Assembly (NCBI GenBank): GCA_001916715.1
Contig: MNSZ01000063.1
Span: 1-64,000, forward strand
Length of the DNA: 64,000 nucleotides
DNA from: Firmicutes bacterium CAG:24053_14
GTDB lineage: Bacteria; Bacillota; Clostridia; Oscillospirales; Oscillospiraceae
Direction: 5' to 3'
Position numbers and translations under genes: made by a program. Every line of letters starts with the position of its first letter. The first letter of the stretch is position 1. The notes beneath the pieces were generated by a model. It was given only the letters and a program-made list of their open reading frames with translations. It searched no databases and was not told where the DNA came from. Positions 18,018 through 25,948 of this stretch are shown here, in pieces.

Positions 18018-18842
18018 ATGAAAAAAATCAGAGTTGGTATGCTCGGCTGCGGATCCATGGGCAAGTATGTCATAGATGCATTCGAGGCAGGAAAGGTCCC
18101 CAATGCAGAGATTGCAGTCGTCTGCGTCCGCACGATGCAGTCCAAGGGCGTTGACAGAGTTCACGAGGCAGGCATCCCCCTCATCACAGACCCCGCTCAG
18201 CTTCTCGACTATGACCTCGATGTCGTTGCCGAGTGCGCATCTCAGGATTCCGTCATTGCCAACGGCGAGCGTCTGCTCAGAGCGGGCATATCCTTCATCC
18301 CCATGAGCCTCGGCGCACTTGTTGACGCTGAGCTTCTGGAGAGCTTTAAGAAGGCGGCAGAGGAAAGCGGCAGCAAGCTCATCGTTCCCTCCGGCGGCAT
18401 CGGCGCACTGGACGCATTCCAGGGCGCGATGATACCCGGCATTGAGTCTGTTCATATGACCACGAGAAAGCCCCCCAGAGCATGGAAGAAGATCCCCTAT
18501 GTCGAAAAGATGAATCTTGATCTGGATAACATGACCGAGCCTGTTCTGATATTCGACGGCCCTGCAAGGGATTGCGTCAAAGAGCTTCCGCAGAATATCA
18601 ATATAGCAGCAGCTCTGAGTCTTGCTACACTCGGCTTTGACAAGACCCACATCACGATCTATGCAGATCCGAACATGATCTACAACACACATACCATCGA
18701 GACCAAGGGTCAGACAGGCAAGATCACCATTACATTTGAGAACGAACCCGTTCCCGAGAATCCCAAGACCGCATATCAGGCCTGTGCAAGTCTGGTTGCG
18801 ACTATCAAGCGCTTCTCCGAGTCCTTCAGAGTAGGCACATAA
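18018..18842 (+). CDS. L-aspartate dehydrogenase-like oxidoreductase
   Basis: 274 residues. The NAD(P) site IRVGMLGCGSMGKYV opens the protein, and the C-terminal domain has GGIGALDAFQGA, NINIAAALSLA and ADPNMIYNTHTI with the catalytic His region. The family converts aspartate to oxaloacetate or iminoaspartate with release of ammonia. Next to the TRAP importer and ammonia-lyase it probably acts in catabolism rather than NAD synthesis, since no nadA or nadC is near. Confidence 0.82.
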   Translation: MKKIRVGMLGCGSMGKYVIDAFEAGKVPNAEIAVVCVRTMQSKGVDRVHEAGIPLITDPAQLLDYDLDVVAECASQDSVIANGERLLRAGISFIPMSLGALVDAELLESFKKAAEESGSKLIVPSGGIGALDAFQGAMIPGIESVHMTTRKPPRAWKKIPYVEKMNLDLDNMTEPVLIFDGPARDCVKELPQNINIAAALSLATLGFDKTHITIYADPNMIYNTHTIETKGQTGKITITFENEPVPENPKTAYQACASLVATIKRFSESFRVGT

Positions 18843-18863
18843 TAAACGGGTACTAAAACACAA

Positions 18864-18890
18864 GGGCAGGAGCATTGTGTGCTCCTGCCC
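18864..18890. terminator. hairpin between dehydrogenase and ammonia-lyase genes
   Basis: GGGCAGGAGCA pairs with TGCTCCTGCCC around a 5-base loop. No T-run follows, so it may trim expression or protect mRNA rather than stop it fully. The core GCAGGAGC is shared with the terminator at 19918. Confidence 0.6.
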
Positions 18891-18920
18891 GTATCACAGC
18901 AGAATATTTAGGAGATAAAT

Positions 18921-19886
18921 ATGAGTTTACCAGTAAAGCTATCCGATATAGAGGCGGCAAGCGAAAGACTGCACCCCTATGTTAAGCACACGCCCTTACT
19001 CAGAAGCGAGGCACTTGACGAGGTCCTCGGCTGCGAGGTGTATTTCAAGCCCGAGTGCCTTCAGCTCACCGGCTCGTTTAAAATCAGGGGAGCGTCGAAT
19101 AAGATCCTCACCATGACCGATGAGGAAAAGGAAAAGGGCATAATTGCCTCATCCTCCGGCAACCACGCTCTCGGTGTGGCATATGCGGCGAAGATACTCG
19201 GCATAAAGGCGACGCTCGTGCTGCCCACCAACGCACCACAGGTCAAGGTCGATAACGCTAAAAAACTCGGTGCAGAGGTCATTCAGCACGGCTTCGGCTC
19301 GATAGAGCGCTATAAGAAGCTGTATGAGATAGTCGATGAAAAGCACTACTCGGTAGTCCATTCCTTTAACGACCCCATGCTCATTGCCGGTCAGGGTACT
19401 GTCGGCTACGAGATAATGCAGGATCTTAAGGATGTCGATACCGTTGTTGTGCCTCTCGGCGGCGGCGGCGTTCTTGCCGGCGTTGCAACGGCTGTCAAGT
19501 CCATAAATCCAAAGTGCCGTGTTATCGGCGCAGAACCCGAGCGTATCCCTCGCTATTCCGAAAGCCGGAAGCAGGGCAAGCCCGTAACCGTCGAGCTTAA
19601 GGACACTCTGGCCGACGGCCTCATGATAACCACTACCGGCACCAACACCTATCCTCTCATCGAAGAATATGTTGACGAGATAGTTCCCGTGCCCGAATAC
19701 GCAATTGCCAAGGCACTTAATTACATCGTCTACAAGGCAAAGGTCGTTGTCGAGCCGTCTGCGGCGATCGGCGTTGCGGCTCTCATCAGCGGCGGCTTCA
19801 AGGTCAAGCCCGGCGAAAAGGTCTGCTTCGTGCTCACCGGCGGCAACATCGATCCCAAAAAACTTATTGATTTGACAGAGTGCTGA
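18921..19886 (+). CDS. PLP-dependent threonine/serine ammonia-lyase family
   Basis: 321 residues of fold-type II. The PLP lysine is Lys54 in GSFKIRGA, with SSSGNHALG and the phosphate loop LGGGGVLAG. No regulatory ACT domain is present, which fits catabolic threonine dehydratase, serine racemase or threo-3-hydroxyaspartate ammonia-lyase. Beside aspartate dehydrogenase and an Asp/Glu racemase the last is an attractive guess, but sequence alone does not decide. Confidence 0.85.
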   Translation: MSLPVKLSDIEAASERLHPYVKHTPLLRSEALDEVLGCEVYFKPECLQLTGSFKIRGASNKILTMTDEEKEKGIIASSSGNHALGVAYAAKILGIKATLVLPTNAPQVKVDNAKKLGAEVIQHGFGSIERYKKLYEIVDEKHYSVVHSFNDPMLIAGQGTVGYEIMQDLKDVDTVVVPLGGGGVLAGVATAVKSINPKCRVIGAEPERIPRYSESRKQGKPVTVELKDTLADGLMITTTGTNTYPLIEEYVDEIVPVPEYAIAKALNYIVYKAKVVVEPSAAIGVAALISGGFKVKPGEKVCFVLTGGNIDPKKLIDLTEC

Positions 19887-19917
19887 AAATCTTTCGTTCA
19901 ACACCCCCTTGAAAAAG

Positions 19918-19954
19918 CGAGCTCCTGCACCTTATGATGCAGGAGCTCGTTTTT
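19918..19954. terminator. terminator after the ammonia-lyase gene
   Basis: CGAGCTCCTGCA pairs with TGCAGGAGCTCG around an 8-base loop, with an A-run before and TTTTT after. It can serve the rightward operon and the leftward coiled-coil gene. Confidence 0.85.
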
Positions 19955-19963
19955 AATTAAGAA

Positions 19964-21034
19964 TCATGCCTCCTCGGGCTTTTCGGTCAGGCAAACCCCG
20001 ACGGCGGTGAACACTGCGGCGGCAAATGCAAGCGAATGCACCGAGCCGAACACGATCGAGGCGATGAGGCTGACCGCACCGAATGCGGTTGCCGCTATTG
20101 CGAGCTTTGTTGCGGGCTTCAGCTTGTTCTTTCTTAGCTTCAAAAGAGCGATTACGGCGGAGACTATCGCAAGCAGACGAGTAATATTGGTGACAGAATA
20201 TGAGATGCTGGCTTTCAGGTATTCGCCGTGCAGCTTATCCTCGTGCTTCTGTGCCGCGGAAAGTATGGCTGCGTTGTCATCCTCTTCCGTGCCGTAGCCC
20301 TCGTCGATGAGATTGTCGCGGCTTCTTTGTGCTTTTTCGGATGTGTCCTCATATGCCTCGAGTTTCTCGCTTCTGGCGTCAAGATCGGCCTTGGTCTTTT
20401 CAAGCTCGGTGCGCTTATCGCTTATCGCCTTCTGCTGCTCATTGAGTTTGCCCTGACCGCCGCTTATCTCCTTTTCAAGCTCGCTTATCTGCTTTTCGCC
20501 GGCGGCAAGCTGAGACTTTGCGTCCTTGAGCTGCTCCTTTGCCTTTGCTGCCTGATCGAGCTGCTTTTTGGCGGTGTCAAGCTGCTTCTTTGCACTGTCA
20601 AGCTGGGATTTCATCTCGGCAAGCGAATCATCGGTGATTCGCTGACCGGCCGATACACTTACCATTGCAAGAGCAACGCGGTGCGGCACACCCTTAGCCT
20701 CGAGATCGGAGATAGCCTTTGTGAGCTTATTGTATGCGGCAAGGCTTTCGTCGTATTGAGCCTTAGCCTTGTCATAATTCTTTAGCTGCTCCGAGCCCTC
20801 GTTGTAAGCGTCCCAGCCTGCGTCAAGCTGCGCTTTGCCCTCGTTGTAGGCGGTTTTGCCGGAGCTTACGGCGTCCTTGCCGACATTGTACTGCGCAAGC
20901 TTCTGGTTATAGTTCATGACATCCTCGTCGAACTTTGCCTCCGTCTTTTCGAGCTCGGCGACGGCTTTGTCATATCTGTCCAGAACTGTACGGCCTTCGA
21001 GCTGGCGGCCTTCATCATATACCGGTACGGAGCA
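19964..21034 (-). pseudogene. N-terminally truncated coiled-coil membrane protein
   Basis: About 355 residues remain. A long coiled coil with repeated lysine, glutamine and alanine heptads (YNEGKAQLDAGWDAYNEG, then QLDSAKKQLDTAKKQLDQ) is followed by two or three C-terminal membrane helices. There is no proper start: upstream of about 21034 the frame runs into IS21-type sequence, and the apparent N-terminus is chance fusion. Such coiled coils are common in YhgE/Pip-type and MmpL-type surface proteins. The original function is not recoverable. Confidence 0.65.
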
Positions 21035-22055
21035 GGGACGGCAAAAAAGCTGTTGGATAAGAATTTCTTTTATTCCTGCAAAACAAGAGCAGACGGAATA
21101 GCGAGGGAAAGACATGACAGATATCAGTAAGATCGTAGAAGCAGCGCGGATCCTCAACTTACAGAACATTGCGCATGGTTATATAGAGCTGGAAGACAAA
21201 CCGGAGCTCAGCAATTTGGATTACTTGTACTGGGTACTTTCACAGGAAATAGAAATGCGGCAGGAAGCAGCTATGGCAAAACGAGAAAAGGAAAGCAAAC
21301 TGCCGTACAAGGAATTTCTTAAGAGCAGAGTAAACGAAGGGATTGCATGGCAGATTGATCGTTTGGAATCGCTTCAATGGATCGATGAATTTCAGAACCT
21401 GATCATCATCGGGGAATGTGACAAGGGCAAAACATCCTTGGCGTCGCATCTTGGCCGCAGAGCATTGGAAGCGGGAGAAAAGGTCTCGTACATGACGATC
21501 AGTCGCTTATTAGAAATCATCGAGCGCAAAGACCGGTCAGACAGACACCAGCGGCAATTCCGATATATAACGCAGCCGTCCGTCGTGATCATTGATGACA
21601 TGATGTACGCAAGGATCCCGGACGAGCACCTTCCAAAGCTATACCACGCACTGACATTTTTGAATGAGACACGGAGCCTGATCGTAATAACGAACAGAGA
21701 GCTCTCCACATGGTCGAATGGCGCTGAGGACACGCACATGGTAGAAACCCTTGTGTCGCGCCTGACGGCAGGAAGCTAAATTATTCGCTTAACCTAAAAT
21801 AAAAAAACCACTTTTGTCTGGTAGGCAAATTAAGAGTTGAAATTAACATCGGGAAACCGATTTAATATAAAGTCTAAGACGACAAAATTACAGTGTAATA
21901 TAGGAAAACCGCAAGCAGATGAGAAAGAATTCATTCCCGTCAAACTTGCGACAAGCGGAAACCCGAAGGTGAAAAATCGACATGTTTTTTTCAGGGGACG
22001 CCGGTATACTTTTCGTAAGTCTACCTATATTATACGTACCTTTTCGTAAGTTTTA
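21035..22055. mobile_element. IS21-family relic (istB only)
   Basis: An istB-like gene is present without istA, so the 5' half of the element is missing. After istB there is AT-rich sequence ending in two direct copies of CTTTTCGTAAGT (22009-22020 and 22040-22051), like the multiple terminal repeats of IS21 elements. The left limit is inferred from the end of the disrupted coiled-coil frame. Confidence 0.6.
21114..21779 (+). CDS. istB: IstB-like AAA+ transposition helper
   Basis: 221 residues. The N-terminal region (YIELEDKPELSNLDYLYWVL) is typical of IstB. Walker A is GECDKGKT (canonical GxxxxGKT but unusual middle) and Walker B is VVIIDDMMY. The C-terminus is short against about 250 residues. 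The helper regulates the IstA transposase, which is absent here, so the gene is probably inactive by itself. Confidence 0.8.
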   Translation: MTDISKIVEAARILNLQNIAHGYIELEDKPELSNLDYLYWVLSQEIEMRQEAAMAKREKESKLPYKEFLKSRVNEGIAWQIDRLESLQWIDEFQNLIIIGECDKGKTSLASHLGRRALEAGEKVSYMTISRLLEIIERKDRSDRHQRQFRYITQPSVVIIDDMMYARIPDEHLPKLYHALTFLNETRSLIVITNRELSTWSNGAEDTHMVETLVSRLTAGS

Positions 22056-22062
22056 GACAAGG

Positions 22063-22094
22063 AAAACAGACGGTCATTTGACCGTCTGTTTTTT
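22063..22094. terminator. intrinsic terminator, near copy of that at 25497
   Basis: AAAACAGACGGTC pairs with GACCGTCTGTTTT around a 4-base loop. The same stem occurs at 25497-25530 beside the second attachment repeat, so the two probably descend from one sequence. Confidence 0.8.
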
Positions 22095-22122
22095 GCCGAT
22101 TTTTGACGAGAACCCCGGACAC

Positions 22123-22237
22123 GATCGCGGCGCTCGGCGGTTGCCGCTTCCGGCGGCGAGCCGATAGCCGATTCAAATCAAAGCTTTTCGCGCGCAGCGC
22201 GCGAAAAGCCGGGGTTCGAATCCCCGCTGGAGCACCA
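22123..22237 (+). repeat. 115-bp direct repeat A, copy 1, ending in att site
   Basis: It is 113/115 identical to 25379-25493. It ends with the 29-bp tRNA-Lys 3' end (22209-22237). Just before that lies an almost perfect hairpin, 13-bp arms with one central base (22183-22209). The first 20 bp match codons of the WYL-type regulator at 25379, which suggests that this copy was derived from that junction. Confidence 0.85.
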
Positions 22238-22243
22238 AATAGG

Positions 22244-22464
22244 TTGCCTGATTTGTCTACCAGATAAATCAGGCAATTTTCTTGTTTTTGGGGCTGAAAC
22301 AGCCCGAAATACTGTAAAATCAGAGAAAACCGGCTTCAGAATGGCGTTCACAGCCAGACTGAGGCCGGTTTTTGCGTTTTCGTGCCTAAAATCCCGCGCA
22401 CCTTTTGGGGCAAATACACGGAGCAAAGTAGACGGATAAAGTTAGCGGAGGGTGGATTTGAACC
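22244..22464 (+). repeat. 221-bp direct repeat R, copy 1
   Basis: It is closely related to 24700-24923 along its whole length. It starts with a terminator hairpin (22244-22276, loop TACCA, then TTTTC) and ends in GGAGGGTGGATTTGAACC, which read backwards resembles a tRNA T-arm and acceptor end. It follows the att copy directly, like the terminator after a tRNA gene. Confidence 0.75.
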
Positions 22465-22499
22465 TGAAACGTGGTTCGACTCTGATCACCTTCACCAAC

Positions 22500-22531
22500 A
22501 AAAAACGACATGTTTCGACATGTCGTTTTTT
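22500..22531. terminator. palindromic terminator, both directions
   Basis: A perfect 14-bp stem (AAAAAACGACATGT with its complement) closes the loop TTCG. It stops transcription between repeat R and the LysR gene. The rest of 22465-22634 holds no gene that I can support. Confidence 0.8.
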
Positions 22532-22634
22532 CAGTTTGCTTCGCCTTGCTGCAAGTGACATTGGTTACACCAGTAGTATTGGCTACGGCAGTTAAGAAGC
22601 GAATCAAATATTGCTGCGAATGCAACGGGCAATT

Positions 22635-23522
22635 TTAAACAGCCCTCATCCAGTTCAGCAGGAAGTTTTTGAAGGTACGGCCAGCCTTAGTAGGCAGAGT
22701 ATTGCAGCGCTCCACCAGGTAAATCGTCTGCCCATAGCCGGGATCATCCAAATAGCGTATGACCGTGTTGGGGCCACAGTGATTAAGCGCAGAAAACGCA
22801 TAGGTTACTGCAATGGCCAGTTTCCGCTCTACCAGCTCCTTGGTTAACTCCTCGTCAGAGGTCTCAATGGGAATATTGATATTGACACCCTCCGCAAGCA
22901 CCAGCTTGTCGATGTTTTTACGGAAGCAGTTATACTCCCGTCCTTTGCCTATCAGTCTCTGCCCATCAAAGTCTTCCACAGTTAGGCGCTCCTTCTTCGC
23001 AAGAGGGTTGTCCTTATGGATACGGTAGCAGTAACGGGAATAGAAAAGCTCCTCGCAATTAAACCGGGTGTTGTCGATGGGACCGTTCACGATGGCGAAA
23101 TCAGCATGGCAGCTGGATAGGCTGTTAAGAGCGAGTTCGTCGGTGGTGTCCACTACACTCAGCGTGATGTCTGGATGTTCTTCGTGGAAACGCAGTATAA
23201 ACTCTGCCCCCAAATAGCCCAAAACATGATCCAGGGCGTAGACCGTGACAACAGACTTTTCCTGCCCTGCCAGGGTCTGTACGCCCTCAATCCGGGCATA
23301 GGTATCCAGGAGGCTCTGAATATGTGGGAGCAGCGTGGTGGCAAAATCAGTGGGCTCCAAGCCGCGGTTGGAGCGGACAAACAAGGCCTGCCCCAACTCG
23401 TCCTCCAATGAGCGAATGACCCGGCTCAGCCCTTGATGACTGATATACAGGTTGTCTGCCGCTACCTGGATGTTGCGGTAATGATACGTCTCCATGAAGT
23501 ATTCAAGCTGTTTCTTGTTCAT
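22635..23522 (-). CDS. LysR-family transcriptional regulator
   Basis: 295 residues, full length. The N-terminal helix-turn-helix is YFMETYHYRNIQVAADNLYI with SHQGLSRVIRSLEDELG, followed by the substrate-binding domain from about residue 90. It is transcribed away from the metallo-hydrolase gene across a 124-base divergent region, the usual layout of a LysR activator with its target. Confidence 0.9.
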   Translation of the reverse strand: MNKKQLEYFMETYHYRNIQVAADNLYISHQGLSRVIRSLEDELGQALFVRSNRGLEPTDFATTLLPHIQSLLDTYARIEGVQTLAGQEKSVVTVYALDHVLGYLGAEFILRFHEEHPDITLSVVDTTDELALNSLSSCHADFAIVNGPIDNTRFNCEELFYSRYCYRIHKDNPLAKKERLTVEDFDGQRLIGKGREYNCFRKNIDKLVLAEGVNINIPIETSDEELTKELVERKLAIAVTYAFSALNHCGPNTVIRYLDDPGYGQTIYLVERCNTLPTKAGRTFKNFLLNWMRAV

Positions 23523-23646
23523 ATCCTCACCTCTGCTGTCATTTTACTACATCATTTTCGTTGCAGCAAGGGAGGTTTTTGTTTCTTTCGCATTTTGCCG
23601 GAAACCAGTATAATTAAAGCAGAAAAAGGCAAGGAGGAGAAGAAGA

Positions 23647-24498
23647 ATGAAGTTTCAGCAGATCCGCAATGCAACCGTTAAAATCACTTACGACAGTAAA
23701 ACATTTCTCATTGATCCCTGGCTGGCGCCCCAATATATGACAGGTTGCTTTGGGCTGCTTCCTATGATCATTGCCATGAATCGGAGAGGGGACCCGCGCA
23801 AGAAATATGTGATCGACCACTGCGCTACCTGGAAACCTGTCGATCCCAAGCAAAAATGGATTATGTGCCCCATGCAGCCTCTGCCCATGTCTGTTGCGGC
23901 TATTAATAGGGATGTAGATGCCTATTTGTGCAGCCATGTTCATCTGGACCACATTGGCCTGGGTCTCAATGGCAAAGGCTGCGAAAAACTGGATAAGAAC
24001 ATTCCTATTTACGCTATCAACCGGCAAGACTCCAATTATCTGGAGTTCTCTGGCATGAAAGATGTGCGTGTGTTGGAGGATCGGATCACCTATGGTGAGG
24101 CTGAGGTCATCAAGGTCAAGGCCATCCATGGGACAAAGGTGCCGTGCGGTGACGCCTGTGGCTATGTTTTCCGCAGCCCAAATGAAAAGACTCTCTATGT
24201 GGCCGGTGACACGGTATGGTGCGATGAGGTGGCGGAGACGATTGCCATGTACCACCCGGATGTGATCGTCACGAACAATTGTGCGGCTATGCTGGTGGAT
24301 AACGGCCGTCTCATCATGGATGACAACGACTTGGAGAAAGTCTGCGCCGCTGCGCCGGAGGCTGTGATTATTGCCAGTCACATGGACAATGTTCCTCACG
24401 CAACGCTTACGCGCAAGACCTTAGATGAGAAGCTGAAGGAAAAGGGGATCCGGGAGCGGGTGCGCATTCCCGAGGACGGCGAGAGCTACTGGATTTAA
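23647..24498 (+). CDS. MBL-fold metallo-hydrolase (UlaG-like)
   Basis: 283 residues of the metallo-beta-lactamase fold. The metal motif HVHLDH is at residues 97-102, AGDTVW carries a further metal ligand, and ASHMDNVPH supplies the last His. Relatives include the L-ascorbate-6-phosphate lactonase UlaG and other phosphodiesterase-like enzymes. The substrate is unknown. AAGGAGGAG precedes the ATG, and TATAAT with a weak -35 lies upstream next to the LysR gene, which probably regulates it. Confidence 0.82.
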   Translation: MKFQQIRNATVKITYDSKTFLIDPWLAPQYMTGCFGLLPMIIAMNRRGDPRKKYVIDHCATWKPVDPKQKWIMCPMQPLPMSVAAINRDVDAYLCSHVHLDHIGLGLNGKGCEKLDKNIPIYAINRQDSNYLEFSGMKDVRVLEDRITYGEAEVIKVKAIHGTKVPCGDACGYVFRSPNEKTLYVAGDTVWCDEVAETIAMYHPDVIVTNNCAAMLVDNGRLIMDDNDLEKVCAAAPEAVIIASHMDNVPHATLTRKTLDEKLKEKGIRERVRIPEDGESYWI

Positions 24499-24699
24499 GT
24501 GGGCTTATATCGTGACTTGGCATCTAAAGCGTAAAGATTAGACAGCTCTAAACAGGCCCTTATTGCACGAATCCCCGCCTTGCGGCGAGGGGTCTTAGCC
24601 GGACGGGCTTGTTTTCCGCTTCCAAACCGCACCCACTGCGTTGGGCTGCGGTTTGGTTTTAGTTGGTTGCATCTTTAGTGTAAGGCATACACAAATGAA

Positions 24700-24923
24700 T
24701 TGCCTGATTTGTCTATCGGATAAATCAGGCAATTTTCTTGTTTTTGGGGCTGAAACAGCCCGAAATACTGTAATATCAGAGAAAACCGGCTTTGGAATGG
24801 CCATCAAGACCGTTCCGGATCCGGTTTTTTGCGTTTTCGGGACAAAATTACCACTCACTTTTTGGGACAAATACACGGAGCAAAGCATGCGGAAAAAAAG
24901 ATAGCGGAGGGTGGATTTGAACC
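24700..24923 (+). repeat. direct repeat R, copy 2
   Basis: It is the second copy of the 22244-22464 unit, beginning with the terminator hairpin whose loop reads GTCTATCGGA. Differences are scattered, so the duplication is not recent or the copies came from different elements. The 24499-24699 stretch before it holds a GC-rich hairpin but no gene. Confidence 0.75.
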
Positions 24924-25049
24924 ACGTTACGCCTGAATAGTGGGAGGAAAACCGACAAGCGGCGCAGAATTGGCGAGGTAAACTCTTGTGATTTGACAAA
25001 GACAGTGGTATGCTTTTAATTGTATAATTATAGTAAGTAGAGGCCAGCC

Positions 25050-25430
25050 ATGCCGGAGGAGAACTACCAGAAAATCAAGCTCCTGAAGATTATGGAGATT
25101 TTGCGCCAAGAGACGGACGAAGAGCACCCGATGACCAAGGTGGAGCTGGCTGCCCGGCTGGTGGCCATGAATGTATCCTGTAGCCCCCGGTCGCTGATCC
25201 GAGACATCAAGCTACTGAACGAACAGGGCTATAAGATTATGGAACGATTGATCAGCCACGAAAAAGGATACTTCGTATGTGACCGGAGCTTCAGTGTCCC
25301 GGAGCTCAAGATCCTGATCGATGCCGTGCAGGCGGCCAGCTTCGTGACTGAGAAGAAGACCGCAGAGCTGGTCGACAAGATCGCGGCGCTCGGCGGTAGC
25401 CGCTTCCGGCGGCGAGCCGATAGCCGATTC
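25050..25430 (+). pseudogene. HTH/WYL-type regulator cut by repeat A
   Basis: The first about 115 residues read as a normal N-terminus: a helix-turn-helix (RLVAMNVSCSPRSLIRDIKL), then CDRSFSVPELKILIDAVQ and TAELVDKIAALGG. At that point the 115-bp repeat A begins and the frame turns into hairpin and tRNA sequence. The WYL ligand domain is missing. The gene was broken by integration or recombination at the attachment site. Confidence 0.7.
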
Positions 25431-25493
25431 AAATCAAAGCTTTTCGCGCGCAGCGCGCTAAAAGCCGGGGTTCGAATCCCCGCTGGAGCACCA
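25379..25493 (+). repeat. 115-bp direct repeat A, copy 2, attR-like
   Basis: It differs from copy 1 at two bases. It ends with the third copy of the tRNA-Lys 3' end (25465-25493). The intergenic repeat family of the core genome resumes only to the right of this point, so this is a good candidate for the right limit of the island. Confidence 0.85.
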
Positions 25494-25496
25494 AAG

Positions 25497-25530
25497 AAAA
25501 CAGACGGTCAAAAAGACCGTCTGTTTTTTT
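25497..25530. terminator. terminator at the right island junction
   Basis: AAAACAGACGGTC pairs with GACCGTCTGTTTT around a 5-base A-loop, followed by a T-run. This may be the original terminator behind tRNA-Lys. Confidence 0.8.
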
Positions 25531-25584
25531 GCGCATCGGCAGACGAGAGTCGAACCGATGACGGTTCGGTTCTCGTTACCTAAC

Positions 25585-25935
25585 TCAGTCTATGCCTTTT
25601 TGCTCACCCTGCTTGAAGCAGGATTCGTCGTTTTCCCAGCCCTTATCGACGAGCCAGTAGTGATACTCCTCGTCGGCAGCCTTGAGTTCTTCTTCGGTGA
25701 GGGCAACGTCGCGGCTGCGCTCGCGCTTGAGCTGGCGCTCGTAATTATACAGATCCATGAGCGTGAAGCCCAGTCCCATCTCCTCGGCGATGGGGATCAG
25801 CACATCCTCGACGACCGATTCGCGTATCTCAAGCGAGCCGGGATACATCATCTCGGCCTGCTCGACCTTTGCGCGCAGCTCGGGGTCGCTGTCGTACTGC
25901 TGCAAAAACTTTATGACGTTAAGATTGAGATTCAA
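25585..25935 (-). CDS. conserved hypothetical protein, Nif11-like features
   Basis: 116 residues from a TTG with GGAG 7 bases upstream. The order FLQQYDSDPELRAKVEQAE then IAEEMGLGFTLMDLYNYERQL resembles Nif11-type leader domains (helix, Gly-Phe-Thr turn, helix). The C-terminal part DEEYHYWLVDKGWENDESCF is acidic and aromatic with one Cys. No peptide-modifying enzyme is nearby. It follows metG by 13 bases in the same direction, so it is probably cotranscribed. Function unknown. Confidence 0.6.
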   Translation of the reverse strand: MNLNLNVIKFLQQYDSDPELRAKVEQAEMMYPGSLEIRESVVEDVLIPIAEEMGLGFTLMDLYNYERQLKRERSRDVALTEEELKAADEEYHYWLVDKGWENDESCFKQGEQKGID

Positions 25936-25948
25936 TGCGTTTCTCCTT

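Noticed and set aside
22178..22426. Minus-strand open frame across repeats A and R
   Set aside because: It spans tRNA end, hairpin and terminator sequence; the same frame occurs at the second copy only because the DNA is repeated.
22441..22497. Possible tmRNA or tRNA 3' end (GTTCGACTC ... CACCA)
   Set aside because: The T-stem does not pair and no 5' half is present on either strand. It is noted only as part of repeat R and its flank.
23614..24399. Minus-strand open frame opposite the metallo-hydrolase gene
   Set aside because: The plus strand has the complete HxHxDH enzyme with a strong ribosome site; the antisense product has no family features.
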